This document shows, one piece after another, positions 43,451 through 52,131 of a stretch of DNA of 64,000 bases (position 1 is its first letter; each line of letters opens with the position of its first letter). Source of the stretch: Planctomycetota bacterium (GTDB lineage Bacteria; Planctomycetota; PUPC01; JACPCR01). The stretch spans positions 1 through 64,000 of the forward strand of contig JACPCR010000057.1 of NCBI GenBank assembly GCA_016179685.1. The letters are read 5' to 3'. The translations under genes were made by a program, and so were the position numbers. The notes below the pieces were generated by a model, which ran no database searches, was not told the origin of the DNA, and saw only the letters and a list, made by a program, of their open reading frames with translations.

Positions 43451-46378
43451 ACAGCAGACGCAAAATCCGTGAATCCACATTCTCAGCCCGTGGCCAGCTC
43501 CGTTACTCTGGATGGTTTATCCCACCGTGGAAAGGAGTGCCACCATCTGCATCGCCGAATGCTCCGTCTCCTGGGCGTGGTTCTCGCCGCCGTGCCGGCC
43601 TTTGCCGAAACCGACGTCGTGCCCATCGACCTGCTGCGGCACGATCCGCGCGATTCCCTCCACCTCCGAGGCCTCCCGTCCGGCGAGCTGGAATGGTCGC
43701 TTCCCGCGGGCATGGCTGAGGTCCTTACCCTGGACCTCCGGCCGTTGGGCATCGACCCCGGCCAGTTCGACGAGGTCCGCTTCGAGATTCAGCCGCTCAT
43801 CTCTCAGGTCGGTCTGAACCTCGCGCTGCACGGCTACCCGGGTCAGGACGACATCAGTAGCTGGTATCTGAAGTTTCCGGCGCGCACCGGTGAGTGGTCC
43901 GAAGGTCGTTTCGACCTCCACCTGGACGATGATGGGATGTACCTGGGCCGGGCGCAGGAAGCCAGGAGGGGCGCCCTGGTTCTCAACCATTACCGCCGCA
44001 TCCTCGGCTACCCGGGCGAGCCTGCGGAGCGGAAGACCCTGTTCCGGCATTTCCGGCTCGTCCGTCGCCGCGTCTCCATCTCGTTCTCTCTTCTCGATGC
44101 GGAACCCTTTGATCATGCCGGCGAGGTCGGCGTTTCTTATCCCCTCCGTATCAAGAACCTGACCGGCCAGCCCCAGCGTGTTGTCCTCGACCTGGATTCC
44201 GCACGGACGCTCAAGTACTTCCAGGCGGCCGCGCCCGCGGAGTCCTTCGACCTCCGGCCCGGAGAGGAAAAGGGGGTTCCCATCCGACTTTTCATGCCGC
44301 GGCGAAAAGCCATGTCGCTGCCCCCGCTCTACTCCGAGCCCCTGATCCCCAAAGCGTTCATCCCCGGCCTGACCGATTCCGACGTCATCCCTCTCATGGG
44401 ATACCGCCGGTTTCCCCTTTGGGCGTCCGTGCCCGTTTTCCACCGGAATCCCTGGAATCCGGAGTCCTTCCAGGCGTTTCTTGCCGCCCGGGAGAAGGCC
44501 GTGCCGGGCATCCGCGGCTGGCTCCAGAGCGAGGTCGCTCAGGCCGGCCAAGCGATGAAGTTCCACTGGCCTGTCCCCGACTTCGGCCCCCCCATCCATG
44601 ACCAGGCCTACCGCTGCGACCGATGCCGCGTCTGGCTTCAGCCCGAGACGCCCATCACGTTCCATAAGCATATCTGTCCGGCCTGCAAGGCGGTTTTCGA
44701 GAACAACGATCGCTATGACCGGGCCTGGCTGATGCGCTACAACTGCGCCCGCGCCCAAGACGTCCGCCATCTCGCCCTGGCCTGGCTCGCCACGGGCGAT
44801 CCGGCCTACGCTCGGAAGGCGGCGGAAATTCTTCTGGATTACGCCGCACGGTATCCCGAGATGCCCATCTACGGACGCCGGTCCACGTCCAGCGCTTCCA
44901 AGCTGGGGGCCAACTCGCTCCACTCGAGTTACGTCACGCCTCACTTTGCGGAAGGTTACAGCCTTCTGGAGGCCGCGCCGTGCCTCGACGAGGCCCAGAG
45001 GAACACCGTTGTCTCGTTCCTGCGCCAGGCGGCCGCCGACGTCATCTCCCACAGTGTCGAATACAACAACCAGCAGGCCGAACACTTCCGGGCCTATGGC
45101 TCCGTCGGACTCGCCACCAGCTTCTGGCCCTTCGCCGCCGAGGCCATCTACGGCGACTTCGGCTGGCACGAGCTGGTCGAGTACGGTTTCAGCGAAGACG
45201 GCATTGCGCACGAGGGCGGGGCCTATCACCGGGCCGTCTTCGGCGCCCTCAATGATTTCGCCGCTTTCGCCCATGCCTACGGCGTGAACCTCTATACGCC
45301 GCGCCTCAAGCGAGTCTTCGACGGCACCCTCGCCGCCTCCGCCGTGCCCGTCGGCTCGGTCTCCTATGAGCTCGCCTACAACGTCTATCGTGACCCCCAG
45401 TACCTCCCTCTGCTTTCAAGCGAAAGACAAAGCTGCCGCGAATTCACAGCCCTCTACGGCGTCCTCGGCCTGCCCGACGTCCAGAAACTGCCGGCGACGT
45501 CCATCCTCATGCCCGGTGCCGGTTACGTCTATCTCCGCCAAGGCAGCGCCGCGGACTGGAAAGGCATCTCCCTCAATTACATCAAACCCTTCGATCGAGG
45601 CGAACGGGACAAGCTCACCACCTTCTTCCTTCGCAACGGCGGCCAGGTCGATTCCACCGTCGGACGCATCACCTATGGGTCCCCCCACGCTGGCTGGATG
45701 GAATCCACCGCCGCCCACAACACGATCGTCATCGATGGGAACGACGAACGCGATGCCGACGCCAGCCTGCTCGTCTTCGACGCCTCGCCGGAGCACCCGC
45801 TTGCCCTGGTGGCCACCGACCCGGCCGCGCCCTTCTACGAGGGGGTGCGCCAGGTGCGGTGTATCGCCCTGATCGAGGGATGCTACGTTGTCTTCGACCA
45901 CGTCTCGGCCAATCGGCCTCGCACGATGGACCGCTACCAGTACGGGCACTCACCTGCCGCTTTCCAGATTCCCCTTTCCCTGCTGGAGCATCCGCCTGAA
46001 GACCTTCCGAAGCGGGGGTCGTTTTCACGGATCGAAGCCGCTTCCTGCGGCCGGGAACTTCGCATCGACTTCAAAAACGCCCTCAAAATGCGGCTGATCT
46101 CCGACGGCGACTTGGAAGCCTTCAAGGGTTTGACCGTCGGCGGGTATCAGGCGGACCCGATGGAGCTCACTTTTGCGCGGCGGAAGGCGTGCCGCGAGGC
46201 CATTTTCCTCGCCGCGTTTTCGCTGGGCGCCGAACAGCAGCCGCCCGAGATCAAGCTCCTCGAGACCGGCCCGCAGCAGTTTACCAGTGAACTCAAGACC
46301 GCGACCAGCACCTATACCCTCAGTATGCACCCCGCTGAAAGGAAGGCTTCGGTGACGCGCCTTTCAGCTCAAAAATAG
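43451..46378 (+). CDS. heparinase II/III family protein, secreted
   Basis: This protein of about 975 residues has a signal-like segment (MLRLLGVVLAAVPAFA), a beta-sandwich region, an alpha/alpha-toroid lyase domain with YNNQQAEHFRAYGSVGLATS and EDGIAHEGGAYHRAVFG, and a C-terminal heparinase II/III-like beta sheet (VDSTVGRITYGSPHAGWMES, then AAHNTIVIDG). It would degrade uronic-acid polysaccharides by beta-elimination. A CxxC pair (YRCDRCRVW, HICPACKAVF) sits in the linker, as in some family members. The start is uncertain: 43451 fits a GGAAG site and the TATAAT at 43408; 43364 and 43559 are alternatives. Its end overlaps a terminator of the next gene. Confidence 0.82.
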   Translation, partial: TADAKSVNPHSQPVASSVTLDGLSHRGKECHHLHRRMLRLLGVVLAAVPAFAETDVVPIDLLRHDPRDSLHLRGLPSGELEWSLPAGMAEVLTLDLRPLGIDPGQFDEVRFEIQPLISQVGLNLALHGYPGQDDISSWYLKFPARTGEWSEGRFDLHLDDDGMYLGRAQEARRGALVLNHYRRILGYPGEPAERKTLFRHFRLVRRRVSISFSLLDAEPFDHAGEVGVSYPLRIKNLTGQPQRVVLDLDSARTLKYFQAAAPAESFDLRPGEEKGVPIRLFMPRRKAMSLPPLYSEPLIPKAFIPGLTDSDVIPLMGYRRFPLWASVPVFHRNPWNPESFQAFLAAREKAVPGIRGWLQSEVAQAGQAMKFHWPVPDFGPPIHDQAYRCDRCRVWLQPETPITFHKHICPACKAVFENNDRYDRAWLMRYNCARAQDVRHLALAWLATGDPAYARKAAEILLDYAARYPEMPIYGRRSTSSASKLGANSLHSSYVTPHFAEGYSLLEAAPCLDEAQRNTVVSFLRQAAADVISHSVEYNNQQAEHFRAYGSVGLATSFWPFAAEAIYGDFGWHELVEYGFSEDGIAHEGGAYHRAVFGALNDFAAFAHAYGVNLYTPRLKRVFDGTLAASAVPVGSVSYELAYNVYRDPQYLPLLSSERQSCREFTALYGVLGLPDVQKLPATSILMPGAGYVYLRQGSAADWKGISLNYIKPFDRGERDKLTTFFLRNGGQVDSTVGRITYGSPHAGWMESTAAHNTIVIDGNDERDADASLLVFDASPEHPLALVATDPAAPFYEGVRQVRCIALIEGCYVVFDHVSANRPRTMDRYQYGHSPAAFQIPLSLLEHPPEDLPKRGSFSRIEAASCGRELRIDFKNALKMRLISDGDLEAFKGLTVGGYQADPMELTFARRKACREAIFLAAFSLGAEQQPPEIKLLETGPQQFTSELKTATSTYTLSMHPAERKASVTRLSAQK

Positions 46379-46403
46379 CGCCCGAATGGATGGACAGGGC
46401 GCT
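46371..46403 (-). terminator. terminator of carbamoyltransferase gene
   Basis: On the minus strand AGCGCCC ... GGGCGCT (46403-46377), then A and TTTTT (46375-46371). It overlaps the stop of the converging heparinase-like gene. Confidence 0.6.
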
Positions 46404-46406
46404 TCC

Positions 46407-48170
46407 CTACGTGCTCTCCAGCCGCTCGTAATCCATCTGACGCACCTGCTCGTTCAGGGTCGATTCGTCCTTCTCTGTGATGACGCAGCGGCCCATCACG
46501 AGCACGTCCATCCCCGTCTTCATAAAGCAGTTGTAGGCGTCCTCGGGGGTGCAGACGATGGGCTCGCCCCGCACGTTGAAGGAGGTGTTCAGCACCACCG
46601 GGCAGCCCGTGAGCTTCTCAAACTCGCAGATCAGTTCGTAAAACAGCGGATGGGCGGATCGGGTGACCGTCTGGACCCGGCCAGTGCCGTCCTCGTGGGT
46701 GACGGCCGGGATGAGGGAGCGCTTCTCGGGCCGCACGTCGGGGATCAGGAGCATGTAGGGGCTGTCCACCTCGCCGAGGTCGAAGTATTCATTCGCCTTC
46801 TCCCGGAGCACGCTGGGCGCGAAGGGCCGGAATCGTTCCCGGAACTTGATCTTGGCATTGATGACGTCCTTCATGACCGGATTCATCGGGTTGGCCAGAA
46901 TACTGCGCGCCCCCAGGGCCCGGGGTCCGAACTCCATCCGGCCTTGAAACCAGCCCAGCACCTTGTTCCCGGCGATTTCCCGGGCCGCTCGCTCCAGCAT
47001 CGCCTGGCGGGCCAAGACCTCGTGCCGGACGCCGCGCTGGGCGAGGAAGGCCTCGATCTCCTCGTCGCTGAACTGGGGGCCCAGGTAGGCGTCCGTCATG
47101 GTGTAGATGCGGGGCCTGGCCAACAGCGTGTTATAGATGTAATAGGCCACGCCCACCGCAGCGCCGTCATCCCCCGCAGCCGGCTGGATGAAGATGTCCT
47201 TGAACGGCGTTCGCTGTAAGATACGCCAGTTTGCCACGCTGTTGAGCCCCACGCCGCCTGCAATGCAGAGATGGTCGAGATGATAGCGCTCGTGAAGCGC
47301 CTGGGCCATCGTGACGATCACGCCCTCCGTCACCTTCTGGCCCGAGTGCGCCACGTCCTTGTAAAACGGGGACGGCTCGTCGTCACCCGGCGGCCGGCGC
47401 GGCTGCCCCATGTGCTCCTCGAATCGGCGGTTGAACGGCATCGAGGAATGGTAGAAATAGCTGAAATACTCGAGCTTCAGCCGAAAACTGCCGTCCCGCT
47501 TCACCTCGATCAGCTCGCTGATCCGGTCCACCAGCGTCGGCTTCCCGTAAGGGGCCAGGCCCATCACTTTCCACTCGGCATCATTGACCCGGAAGCCGAG
47601 ATAGGCCGTGAGGGCGCTGTAGAAGAGGCCCAAGGAGTGGGGGAATCGAATCTCCTTCTCGAGGGTGATCTCCGTGCCGCGGCCGTACCCGAAGGTGGTG
47701 GTCGACCACTCGCCGACGCCGTCCAGGGTCAAAATGGCCGCCTCGGTGAAGGGCGAAACCAGAAAGGCGCTCGCGGCATGAGAAAGGTGGTGTTCGCCGA
47801 AGAGGACCGGCTTATCGACGCCCAGGCTCCTCAAAATCCGTTTCCGCAGCCAGAGCTTCTCCTTGAGCCAGATGGGCATCGCCAGGCGGAAGGTGTTGAG
47901 CGAAAGCGGCCAGGTCGCCACGAACGTCGTGAAGAGCCGCTCGAATTTCAGAAGCGGCTTCTCATAAAAGGCGATGTAATCGAGGTCCCCAGGCGCAATC
48001 CGCCCCTCCTTCAGGCAATAGCGGATGGCCAGTTCGGGGAAGCCAAAGTAATGCTTCTGGCGATTGAAACGCTCCTCCTCGGCGGCAGCGACGAGTTTTC
48101 CGTCCTGGACGAGGGCCGCAGCGGAATCGTGGTAGTAGCAGGAGATGCCCAGGATATTCAAGGACGTCAA
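46407..48170 (-). CDS. carbamoyltransferase, NodU/CmcH family
   Basis: This 587-residue enzyme transfers a carbamoyl group to a hydroxyl of a sugar or secondary metabolite. The N-terminal Kae1-like ATPase domain shows NILGISCYYHDSAAALV (residues 5-21), HHLSHAASAFLVSPF, ILTLDGVGEWSTTT and CIAGGVGLNSVANW. The C-terminal carbamoyltransferase domain has ARSILANPMNPVMKDVINAK and NTSFNVRGEPIVCTPEDAY. The start is a TTG at 48170 that overlaps the stop of the small membrane protein by 4 nt (TTGA); longer readings run into that gene. The acceptor molecule is unknown. Confidence 0.92.
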   Translation of the reverse strand: MTSLNILGISCYYHDSAAALVQDGKLVAAAEEERFNRQKHYFGFPELAIRYCLKEGRIAPGDLDYIAFYEKPLLKFERLFTTFVATWPLSLNTFRLAMPIWLKEKLWLRKRILRSLGVDKPVLFGEHHLSHAASAFLVSPFTEAAILTLDGVGEWSTTTFGYGRGTEITLEKEIRFPHSLGLFYSALTAYLGFRVNDAEWKVMGLAPYGKPTLVDRISELIEVKRDGSFRLKLEYFSYFYHSSMPFNRRFEEHMGQPRRPPGDDEPSPFYKDVAHSGQKVTEGVIVTMAQALHERYHLDHLCIAGGVGLNSVANWRILQRTPFKDIFIQPAAGDDGAAVGVAYYIYNTLLARPRIYTMTDAYLGPQFSDEEIEAFLAQRGVRHEVLARQAMLERAAREIAGNKVLGWFQGRMEFGPRALGARSILANPMNPVMKDVINAKIKFRERFRPFAPSVLREKANEYFDLGEVDSPYMLLIPDVRPEKRSLIPAVTHEDGTGRVQTVTRSAHPLFYELICEFEKLTGCPVVLNTSFNVRGEPIVCTPEDAYNCFMKTGMDVLVMGRCVITEKDESTLNEQVRQMDYERLEST

Positions 48171-48466
48171 AACTGGAGGGTGTGGCGGCGCAAAGACCGA
48201 TCGGCCGGCTTCCGGTCCTCCCAAAACGTGTCCCCATGCAGGCGCTTCCGGAGCGGGTCGCGGAATCGGATGAAGCTCGCCAGCGGGAGCATCAGAACGT
48301 AAACGAGGACCATGAGGACGTTGGTATTCAGCACCCCAAGCCAATGCGCCGCCATGCTCAAGGCGCGCCAGACCGCAACGAACGGCCGGAGGAAAGCTGG
48401 CCTGGCCTTTGCCGCTCCTGGACGAGGATGCTGAGCCGCAGAGGTAGGCAATAAGATTTGTTCCAT
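48167..48466 (-). CDS. small SxtJ-like membrane protein
   Basis: This 99-residue protein has one or two hydrophobic segments (GVLNTNVLMVLVYVLMLPLA) followed by FIRFRDPLRKRL and a TFWEDRKPADRS tail. Small membrane proteins of this kind (SxtJ family) usually accompany NodU-type carbamoyltransferases, and the 4-nt overlap with that gene supports the assignment. The start at 48466 is chosen over 48502, though neither has a strong ribosome-binding site. Confidence 0.65.
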   Translation of the reverse strand: MEQILLPTSAAQHPRPGAAKARPAFLRPFVAVWRALSMAAHWLGVLNTNVLMVLVYVLMLPLASFIRFRDPLRKRLHGDTFWEDRKPADRSLRRHTLQF

Positions 48467-48574
48467 AAGACCCAAGTTTCCAGGTACTGAAGGTGCCCGC
48501 ACTTCGGTGCCTGAAGATCTAGGTGGAAGTATAACGTCCTCTATGCGGCGTTCAACTCGCGGCCTTCCAACGGC

Positions 48575-48602
48575 TTGACTTGAGATACATGGCGCATATA
48601 AT
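48575..48602 (+). promoter_or_regulatory. promoter of sigma factor gene
   Basis: TTGACT (48575-48580), a 16-nt spacer and a perfect TATAAT (48597-48602): a near-consensus housekeeping promoter. Confidence 0.65.
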
Positions 48603-48622
48603 CGCTTTTTGCTGTCGGGTGG

Positions 48623-49612
48623 TTGTCAATCTTTGGGTGGGCCTGTTTCTTTCATCAACCGGGCAAGACCAGCAGGGTAACGGGCGCCACAAGAGTAGAG
48701 AATCCAGCGCCGGTGTCGAGCTGGCCACAGCGCCGGCGTCGCCACTCTTTCCGTTCGGTCAAGCCCCAAAGGCCGCGTCGCGTGCCCAGCTCCCAGGAAT
48801 TCGAACTCGAGACCTACCTGAACGACATCAGCAAGATCCCCCTCCTTACCCCTGAGGAGGAGAAGCAGCTTGCCGTCCGCGTTCGCAAAGGCGACAAGAA
48901 GGCTCGGGAACAGATGACCATCGCCAACCTCCGGCTGGTGGTCAGCATCGCCAAGCATTACGTGAATCGGGGCCTCGCCTTCATGGACCTGATCGAGGAG
49001 GGGAATATTGGTCTCCTGAAGGCCGTCGAACGTTTTGATCCCAAGGCCGAAACTCGCTTCAGCACCTATGCGACCTGGTGGATCAAGCAGTCCATCCGCC
49101 GGGCCATCACCAATACGGTAAAGACGGTGCGTATCCCGGCCTACATGGTGGAGATCATCTCCCAGTGGAAGAACGCCACGAGCGAGCTGGCCGGCAAGCT
49201 CGGCCGCCAGCCCACCCTAGGCGAGATCGCCCGCGCGGTCAGCATCCCCGTCGAGAAGGTCAATGTGATCAAGCGGGTCGTACGAGCCGCCAGCACCGCC
49301 AATCAGCCCATCAGTCTGGACCTCGAGTGGTCCGGCAACGATGTGATTGAGGACCAGAGCATCAAGAAGCCCGACGAGGAGTTCTTTGAACAATACGATC
49401 GCGATAAGCTTCAGCAATATCTGAAGTGCCTCACGGACCGGGAAGGGGAAGTCCTGAAGATGCGCTACGGACTCGTCTCGGGCGAGCCGATGACACTGGA
49501 GCAGATCGGCAACAAGATGGGCCTGACCCGGGAGCGCATTCGCCAGATCGAGGATGAAGCCCTCCGCAAGCTCCACGCGGTCATGACCCAGGACGAACCG
49601 GAGGAAAGCTGA
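48623..49612 (+). CDS. RpoD/SigA-type RNA polymerase sigma factor
   Basis: This sigma-70 protein without region 1.1 has regions 1.2 (LETYLNDISKIPLLTPEEE), 2 (RLVVSIAKHYVNRG, then LIEEGNIGLLKAVERFDP, STYATWWIKQSIRRAI), 3 (region after TVRIPAYM) and 4 (LTDREGEVLKMRYGL, MGLTRERIRQIEDEALRKLH). The start is uncertain: the annotated TTG at 48623 gives 329 residues with a basic, low-complexity N-terminus, while a GTG at 48782 would begin right before the conserved part. Its group-1/2-like sequence suggests a primary or alternative housekeeping sigma. apt follows with a 1-nt overlap. Confidence 0.93.
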   Translation: MSIFGWACFFHQPGKTSRVTGATRVENPAPVSSWPQRRRRHSFRSVKPQRPRRVPSSQEFELETYLNDISKIPLLTPEEEKQLAVRVRKGDKKAREQMTIANLRLVVSIAKHYVNRGLAFMDLIEEGNIGLLKAVERFDPKAETRFSTYATWWIKQSIRRAITNTVKTVRIPAYMVEIISQWKNATSELAGKLGRQPTLGEIARAVSIPVEKVNVIKRVVRAASTANQPISLDLEWSGNDVIEDQSIKKPDEEFFEQYDRDKLQQYLKCLTDREGEVLKMRYGLVSGEPMTLEQIGNKMGLTRERIRQIEDEALRKLHAVMTQDEPEES

Positions 49613-50133
49613 TGGAGGAGAAGGAGCTGGCTGCGTTGATCCGAGATATCCCGGATTTCCCAAAGCCGGGTATCGTCTTCAAGGACATCACACCCTTACT
49701 CAAGAATCGCGCTGCGTTTCGCGCGGTCATCCAGTCCCTGGCACGCGCTTACCGGGCCGTCCCCCTCGACGGCATCCTGGGCATCGAGTCCCGCGGCTTC
49801 ATCGTCGGTGCCCCTCTGGCCTACGAGATGGGTGTGCCCTATATACCCGCTCGCAAGCCCGGAAAGCTTCCGTACCGCACGGTCCGGGTGGAATATGCGC
49901 TCGAGTACGGGAAGGATGCCCTCGAGATGCACGAGGACGCGGTGGGCCGCGGCGACCGCATCCTCGTGGTGGACGACCTCCTGGCCACAGGCGGCACCGC
50001 CTCGGCCGCCTGCCGGCTCGTCGAAAGCCGCGGAGGCGTCGTCGCCGGCTGTGCCTTCCTCGTGGAACTGGCCTTCCTCCATGGCCGTGACCGACTTAAG
50101 GGAAGGGAGATTCAGGCGCTCATCCGGTTCTGA
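49612..50133 (+). CDS. apt: adenine phosphoribosyltransferase
   Basis: This 173-residue enzyme salvages adenine with PRPP to give AMP. It has the family start LIRDIPDFPKPGIVFKDIT (residues 9-27), GIESRGFIVGAPLAYE, the flexible loop LPYRTVRVEYALEYG, and the PRPP motif VVDDLLATGGTA. Its ATG shares one base with the sigma factor stop (TGATG), so translation is coupled. Confidence 0.97.
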   Translation: MEEKELAALIRDIPDFPKPGIVFKDITPLLKNRAAFRAVIQSLARAYRAVPLDGILGIESRGFIVGAPLAYEMGVPYIPARKPGKLPYRTVRVEYALEYGKDALEMHEDAVGRGDRILVVDDLLATGGTASAACRLVESRGGVVAGCAFLVELAFLHGRDRLKGREIQALIRF

Positions 50134-50201
50134 ACGCATCCACTCCGTACGCGCCTACAGATGCGCACCCGCACTTCCGTAAGCGTGTACAAGTCTTTCA
50201 A

Positions 50202-50275
50202 GCGCCCGTAGCTCAGTAGGATAGAGCGGCGGTTTCCTAAACCGCAGGCCACAGGTTCGAATCCTGTCGGGCGTA
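50202..50275 (+). tRNA. tRNA-Arg (CCT)
   Basis: The 74-nt cloverleaf has a 7-bp acceptor (GCGCCCG / CGGGCGT, one G-T pair), D arm GCTC...GAGC, anticodon stem GCGGT/ACCGC with loop TTCCTAA (anticodon CCT, reading AGG), T arm ACAGG-TTCGAAT-CCTGT and discriminator A. CCA is not encoded. Confidence 0.95.
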
Positions 50276-50363
50276 TCACGTCAGACGTTGGTACACCTTG
50301 AACCTGTAGTGATCAGTGATCACCGGGCCACCGGTTTCGGAGTTCCTCGTCCCATTCTGCCCA

Positions 50364-50384
50364 CTTCTTGCTTCCCGCTTCAAG
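50364..50384. repeat. heptamer array CTTCxxG
   Basis: CTTCTTG, CTTCCCG and CTTCAAG in register, reverse-complement kin of the GAAGCGG run at 14461. Confidence 0.45.
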
Positions 50385-50459
50385 CGCACACGCGCTCGCG
50401 GTTGCGCACAGTCAGTCCTAGGAAGACGAGTACAAACACGTCCGGCGGACGGTGACCCT

Positions 50460-50886
50460 TCAAGGTTTTTCTGTCCACCGGCCCCTCGCGGCATCGAGCC
50501 GATAGACCCGTTCTCGATCGCCGAGTTGGACGTGGATGCTGACCGTCTCTTCCTCCATGAAGATTTTTTGGACGGAGACTTCAGCGAGGGCGCCCTGCAC
50601 CGCGTATCCACTCCACGTTCCTCGTGCTCGGTCGTACGCATAAAGGCCGTGATCCGTCCCGCCCCGGACGGTATGCGCGGCAAATCCGATCGCCTGCGCG
50701 GTGATCTGGAGGTCGCTGAGCGCCTCCAGATCAGAGGAGGAATCGGCGATGCGGCCGGTGGGGGCATGGACGAGCAAGACGAATTTCTTTTCGACGGCGG
50801 CCCACTGGTGTTCCGGCAGGAAGGGGTCATGGGCGGTCCAGAGAATCTTCCCGACAGCGTACGCATCAGCATGCTATCATATCTGG
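50460..50886 (-). pseudogene. 5'-truncated gene remnant
   Basis: An open frame reads through 50886-50460 with protein-like sequence (HQWAAVEKKFVLLVHAPTG, AIGFAAHTVRGGTDHGLYAY, SVQKIFMEEETVSIHVQLGD). The only starts are an internal TTG at 50777, and a stop lies just upstream of 50886. The absence of a proper start with coherent sequence before the TTG suggests the N-terminal part was lost. Function unknown. Confidence 0.5.
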
Positions 50887-50937
50887 TCTGGCCCTTTCCG
50901 AAGCGCTCACGCCCTTCGGCTACAAAGAATCCGACTT

Positions 50938-52107
50938 ATGGACCAGGATTTGCCCGAACTTCCGGCCATTCTCGGCGGCAAGCCGTTGTGCCCGAACGGT
51001 CCCCCGGGCTGGCCTTACCCGGACCCGGCGATCCAGGAGGCGCTGGCTGAGGCCTACCGAGCCGGGCGCTGGGGCAGGTATCATGGAGAGAAGATCGAGG
51101 AGCTTCAGGCTCGGCTGGGGACCCTCCATGGCCGGGGCATCGTGGAGCTTTGTTCGAGCGGCACGGCGGCGGTGGAGTTGGCTCTGAGAGGCCTGAAGGC
51201 CGGGGCGGGCGACGAAGTCATCCTCGCTGGGTACGATTTCAAGGGAAACTTCCAGAATGTCCTGATCGTCGGGGCCGTGCCGGTGCTGGTGGACGTGCAC
51301 CCGGGCAACTGGAATCTGGATGCGGCCCGCATGGATGCGGCGCTGGGTCCGAAGACGCGGGGAATCCTCGTGTCCCACCTGCATGGAGGCGTTGCACCGA
51401 TGCCGGCGATTACGGCTTTCGCTGAGGCCCATGCCCTGTGGGTGCTCGAGGATGCGGCCCAGATGCCGGGCGCACGCGTGTACGGTCGACGCGCCGGCAC
51501 CTGGGGACACGTCGGCGTCCTGAGCTTCGGCGGCAGCAAGCTGCTCTGCGCGGGGCGAGGCGGCGCACTCCTGACGGACGACGAGGCCGTGTCGGCCCGC
51601 ATCCGGATTCATGTCCGGCGCGGCAGCCATGCCTATCCTCTCTCGGAGCTTCAGGCCGCCGTGCTCCTGCCTCAGCTCGGGGCGCTGGACGCCGCCAACG
51701 CACGGCGCTCGGAACGAGTTGCCTGGCTCGGCCGGCGACTCGCCTCGCAATCGGGCCTGAGGCTCTTCGAGAATCCCCCTTCCGATTCGAAGCCCGGTTA
51801 TTACAAGGTCGGATTCCAGTATGACCCGGCCTGTTTCGAAGGGCTGCCCCGTGAGGCCTTCTCCGAGGCCATGCGGGTCGAAGGCGTGGCCCTCGACCCG
51901 GGCCTGCGCGGCCTGCACCGGGTCCATGCGCCGAGCCGATACCGGAAGGCGGATGAGCTGCTGAATGCGAGTGAAGCGGACCGCCGGGTGTTGACGCTGC
52001 ATCACCCGGTGCTTCTGGGGACGGAGGCCGAGATGGAATCGTTTCCCGCCGCTCTGGCCAAAATCCGGGCGCATGCCGGACGGATCAGGGAAAGGATGAA
52101 GTGTTGA
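50938..52107 (+). CDS. DegT/DnrJ/EryC1 family aminotransferase
   Basis: This 389-residue PLP-dependent enzyme is of the sugar-aminotransferase/dehydratase type. It shows ELCSSGTAAVELALRGL (about residues 66-82), GDEVILAGYDFKGN, LVSHLHGGVAPM, the aspartate in VLEDAAQMPGA and the PLP lysine in LSFGGSKLLCAGRGGALL. Members transaminate keto-sugars or act in antibiotic and lipopolysaccharide pathways; the substrate here is not readable. The start at 50938 has a weak ribosome-binding site. Confidence 0.88.
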   Translation: MDQDLPELPAILGGKPLCPNGPPGWPYPDPAIQEALAEAYRAGRWGRYHGEKIEELQARLGTLHGRGIVELCSSGTAAVELALRGLKAGAGDEVILAGYDFKGNFQNVLIVGAVPVLVDVHPGNWNLDAARMDAALGPKTRGILVSHLHGGVAPMPAITAFAEAHALWVLEDAAQMPGARVYGRRAGTWGHVGVLSFGGSKLLCAGRGGALLTDDEAVSARIRIHVRRGSHAYPLSELQAAVLLPQLGALDAANARRSERVAWLGRRLASQSGLRLFENPPSDSKPGYYKVGFQYDPACFEGLPREAFSEAMRVEGVALDPGLRGLHRVHAPSRYRKADELLNASEADRRVLTLHHPVLLGTEAEMESFPAALAKIRAHAGRIRERMKC

Positions 52108-52131
52108 CCCGGATTCTTGCCAAGTCCGTTC

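Noticed and set aside
48171..48344. Longer N-terminus for the carbamoyltransferase
   Set aside because: It would read through the small membrane protein gene, and the family begins at NILGIS, matching the TTG at 48170.
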